The notes under the pieces are model-generated. The model was not told where the DNA came from. It worked only from the letters and a program-made list of their open reading frames with translations, and did no database searches. From contig NC_040018.1 in assembly GCF_000972845.2 (NCBI RefSeq), positions 6,021,443-6,085,442 of the forward strand: a stretch of DNA of 64,000 bases, in the 5' to 3' direction. Shown here piece after piece: positions 62,761 to 64,000 of this stretch. Numbering within the stretch: the stretch's first letter is position 1; each line of letters opens with the position of its first letter. Position numbers and translations under genes: made by a program. This stretch comes from Larimichthys crocea (Eukaryota > Chordata > Actinopteri > Sciaenidae).

Positions 62761-64000
62761 ATATAGGTATTATGCTGACTGCTGACCTGTGTCTTAACTG
62801 ACAATGAAAGGAAGTCAACCAAATCAAGTTTCATTTTCTTTTTTTTAAGGGGCAGAGTGTCTGACAAAACTCAGCAGAAAAAGGATTTCTTAGCATTAGA
62901 TTAAATGTAATAACAGGTGGAAAGTCATTCTGGGCTATTAATACGCTCTTTCCAATCATATTTTAGATCTGTAACTCATTCATTCTGGTCTTTACTGTAT
63001 TTTATGATAATTAAACTAATATTCAACTTTAGTTTAAATCATGAAACTGACTAATGTTTTAATTAAAACTCTGGAACACAGGTGAGATTCATTTAAAATA
63101 GTTTCTTCAGTGAACTTCAGCTGAACTATAATCAGCTCAGTCGGAGTTTAAATAAATTCTTATGACACATTTTTATACCAACAATAGGACATTGTAGTGT
63201 TAGTAGCAGTGAGTCATCTAGTCAGGTGCAGGAAGGGTTCATGTTGACATTTTGGAAAAGGTTTGGTATTGATAATCTGTCATCTTTGTTGATACAGCTG
63301 TGACAGAAAATTAATTTTGTAAGCAACCAAATATCCAATCACATTGTTTCCATGACATCACTCAACGCAACCACATACAGTATGGCGTTGGAAATGAGCC
63401 TCCATTAAGGTTAAGTTTTTATTTAACTACAAGATACTCACTGAAAAAAAACAGCCCACCGTATCTGTTAAAGCTCACTTATGACCCAGAGTAAGAGCTG
63501 AGTGGTTACACTATATACTGTACGAGTTCATTTATCTATAAAATACGAGTACTGTCTCACCCACATATAAACAATCAAGTCCTGCTAGAAAGGTGTTGGG
63601 GGTTTCGAAAATGTGCAATTGATCTGAGCAGCGTAGGTCAACTTAGAAACTGTAGGTCCACTTAAGACACTCGAGGCTGCTCTGCCTCCACATCCCCCTC
63701 TGCTCCTCTGAGACCTGCCCAGACCACGGTGTCAGAGGGGAAGACTAGCTGTGAAATGATAGAGGCTTCTCAGTAAAAAGGAAAAAATGCTGGATGTCAC
63801 TGAGGCTTTTTTTTTTTGGCTTGCAGGAGAGCTGTGAGCAGTAAAGATGTGTCCTGTCAAAGCACTAAACAAAATGTTTGAAATACAATTTCAAAGACTG
63901 GGAGGCTGCCTTGAGGCTCCACAGAGGAATCCCTTTCCTGTACAGCGTCAGCATCAAATGGCACAGTGATACTGCACAAAGGAGTCAAGAGGCTAACAGG
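62761..64000. other. Non-coding sequence to the window end
   Basis: No exon, RNA gene or classified repeat was recognised. If nell1 continues beyond the window, this is intron. Confidence 0.6.

Overview
The window is nuclear DNA from a ray-finned fish, most likely a percomorph teleost. It has vertebrate-style split exons with GT-AG introns, long AT-rich intronic sequence, many (GT)n microsatellites, and interspersed repeats of kinds common in teleost genomes (a tRNA-derived SINE, L2-like and other non-LTR remnants, a hAT-type MITE, a piggyBac transposase gene). Nothing looks bacterial, viral or plasmid-borne.

The only conventional host gene I can support is nell1, on the minus strand. Five consecutive internal exons lie at 60719-60585, 59561-59459, 57365-57292, 52596-52497 and 49950-49822. 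They encode the end of the coiled-coil linker, two von Willebrand factor C (VWC) modules and the first EGF module. Exon phases join without a break, and the residues fit NELL1 better than NELL2. I recognise no further nell1 exon below 49.8 kb or above 60.7 kb. If the gene continues in both directions, the first 49.8 kb is one large intron and everything else here sits inside the gene.

Within that presumed intron, antisense to nell1, is a two-exon piggyBac-type transposase gene (18657-18784 and 20086-22108, plus strand, predicted 716 residues). The ORF is intact, with all three catalytic aspartates and a C-terminal cysteine-rich domain. I could not find its terminal repeats.

The rest is repeats and unannotated intron. 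11.7-12.4 kb holds a decayed L2-like LINE. 14.7-18.1 kb holds two diverged copies of an unnamed repeat. 24.7-28.2 kb and 30.3-33.7 kb are near-identical direct copies of one 3.4-kb segment, separated by a 10-N gap and unrelated sequence; the second copy differs mainly by scattered small indels, which points to an assembly or gap-filling artefact. 46.3-47.0 kb is a complete hAT-type MITE with a perfect 8-bp target duplication. A tRNA-derived SINE lies at 62.3 kb. I found no previously undescribed multi-gene system. The items most worth a second look are the intact two-exon piggyBac gene, the indel-rich 3.4-kb duplication with the unexplained sequence between its copies, and the MITE with its adjacent 44-bp tandem duplication.
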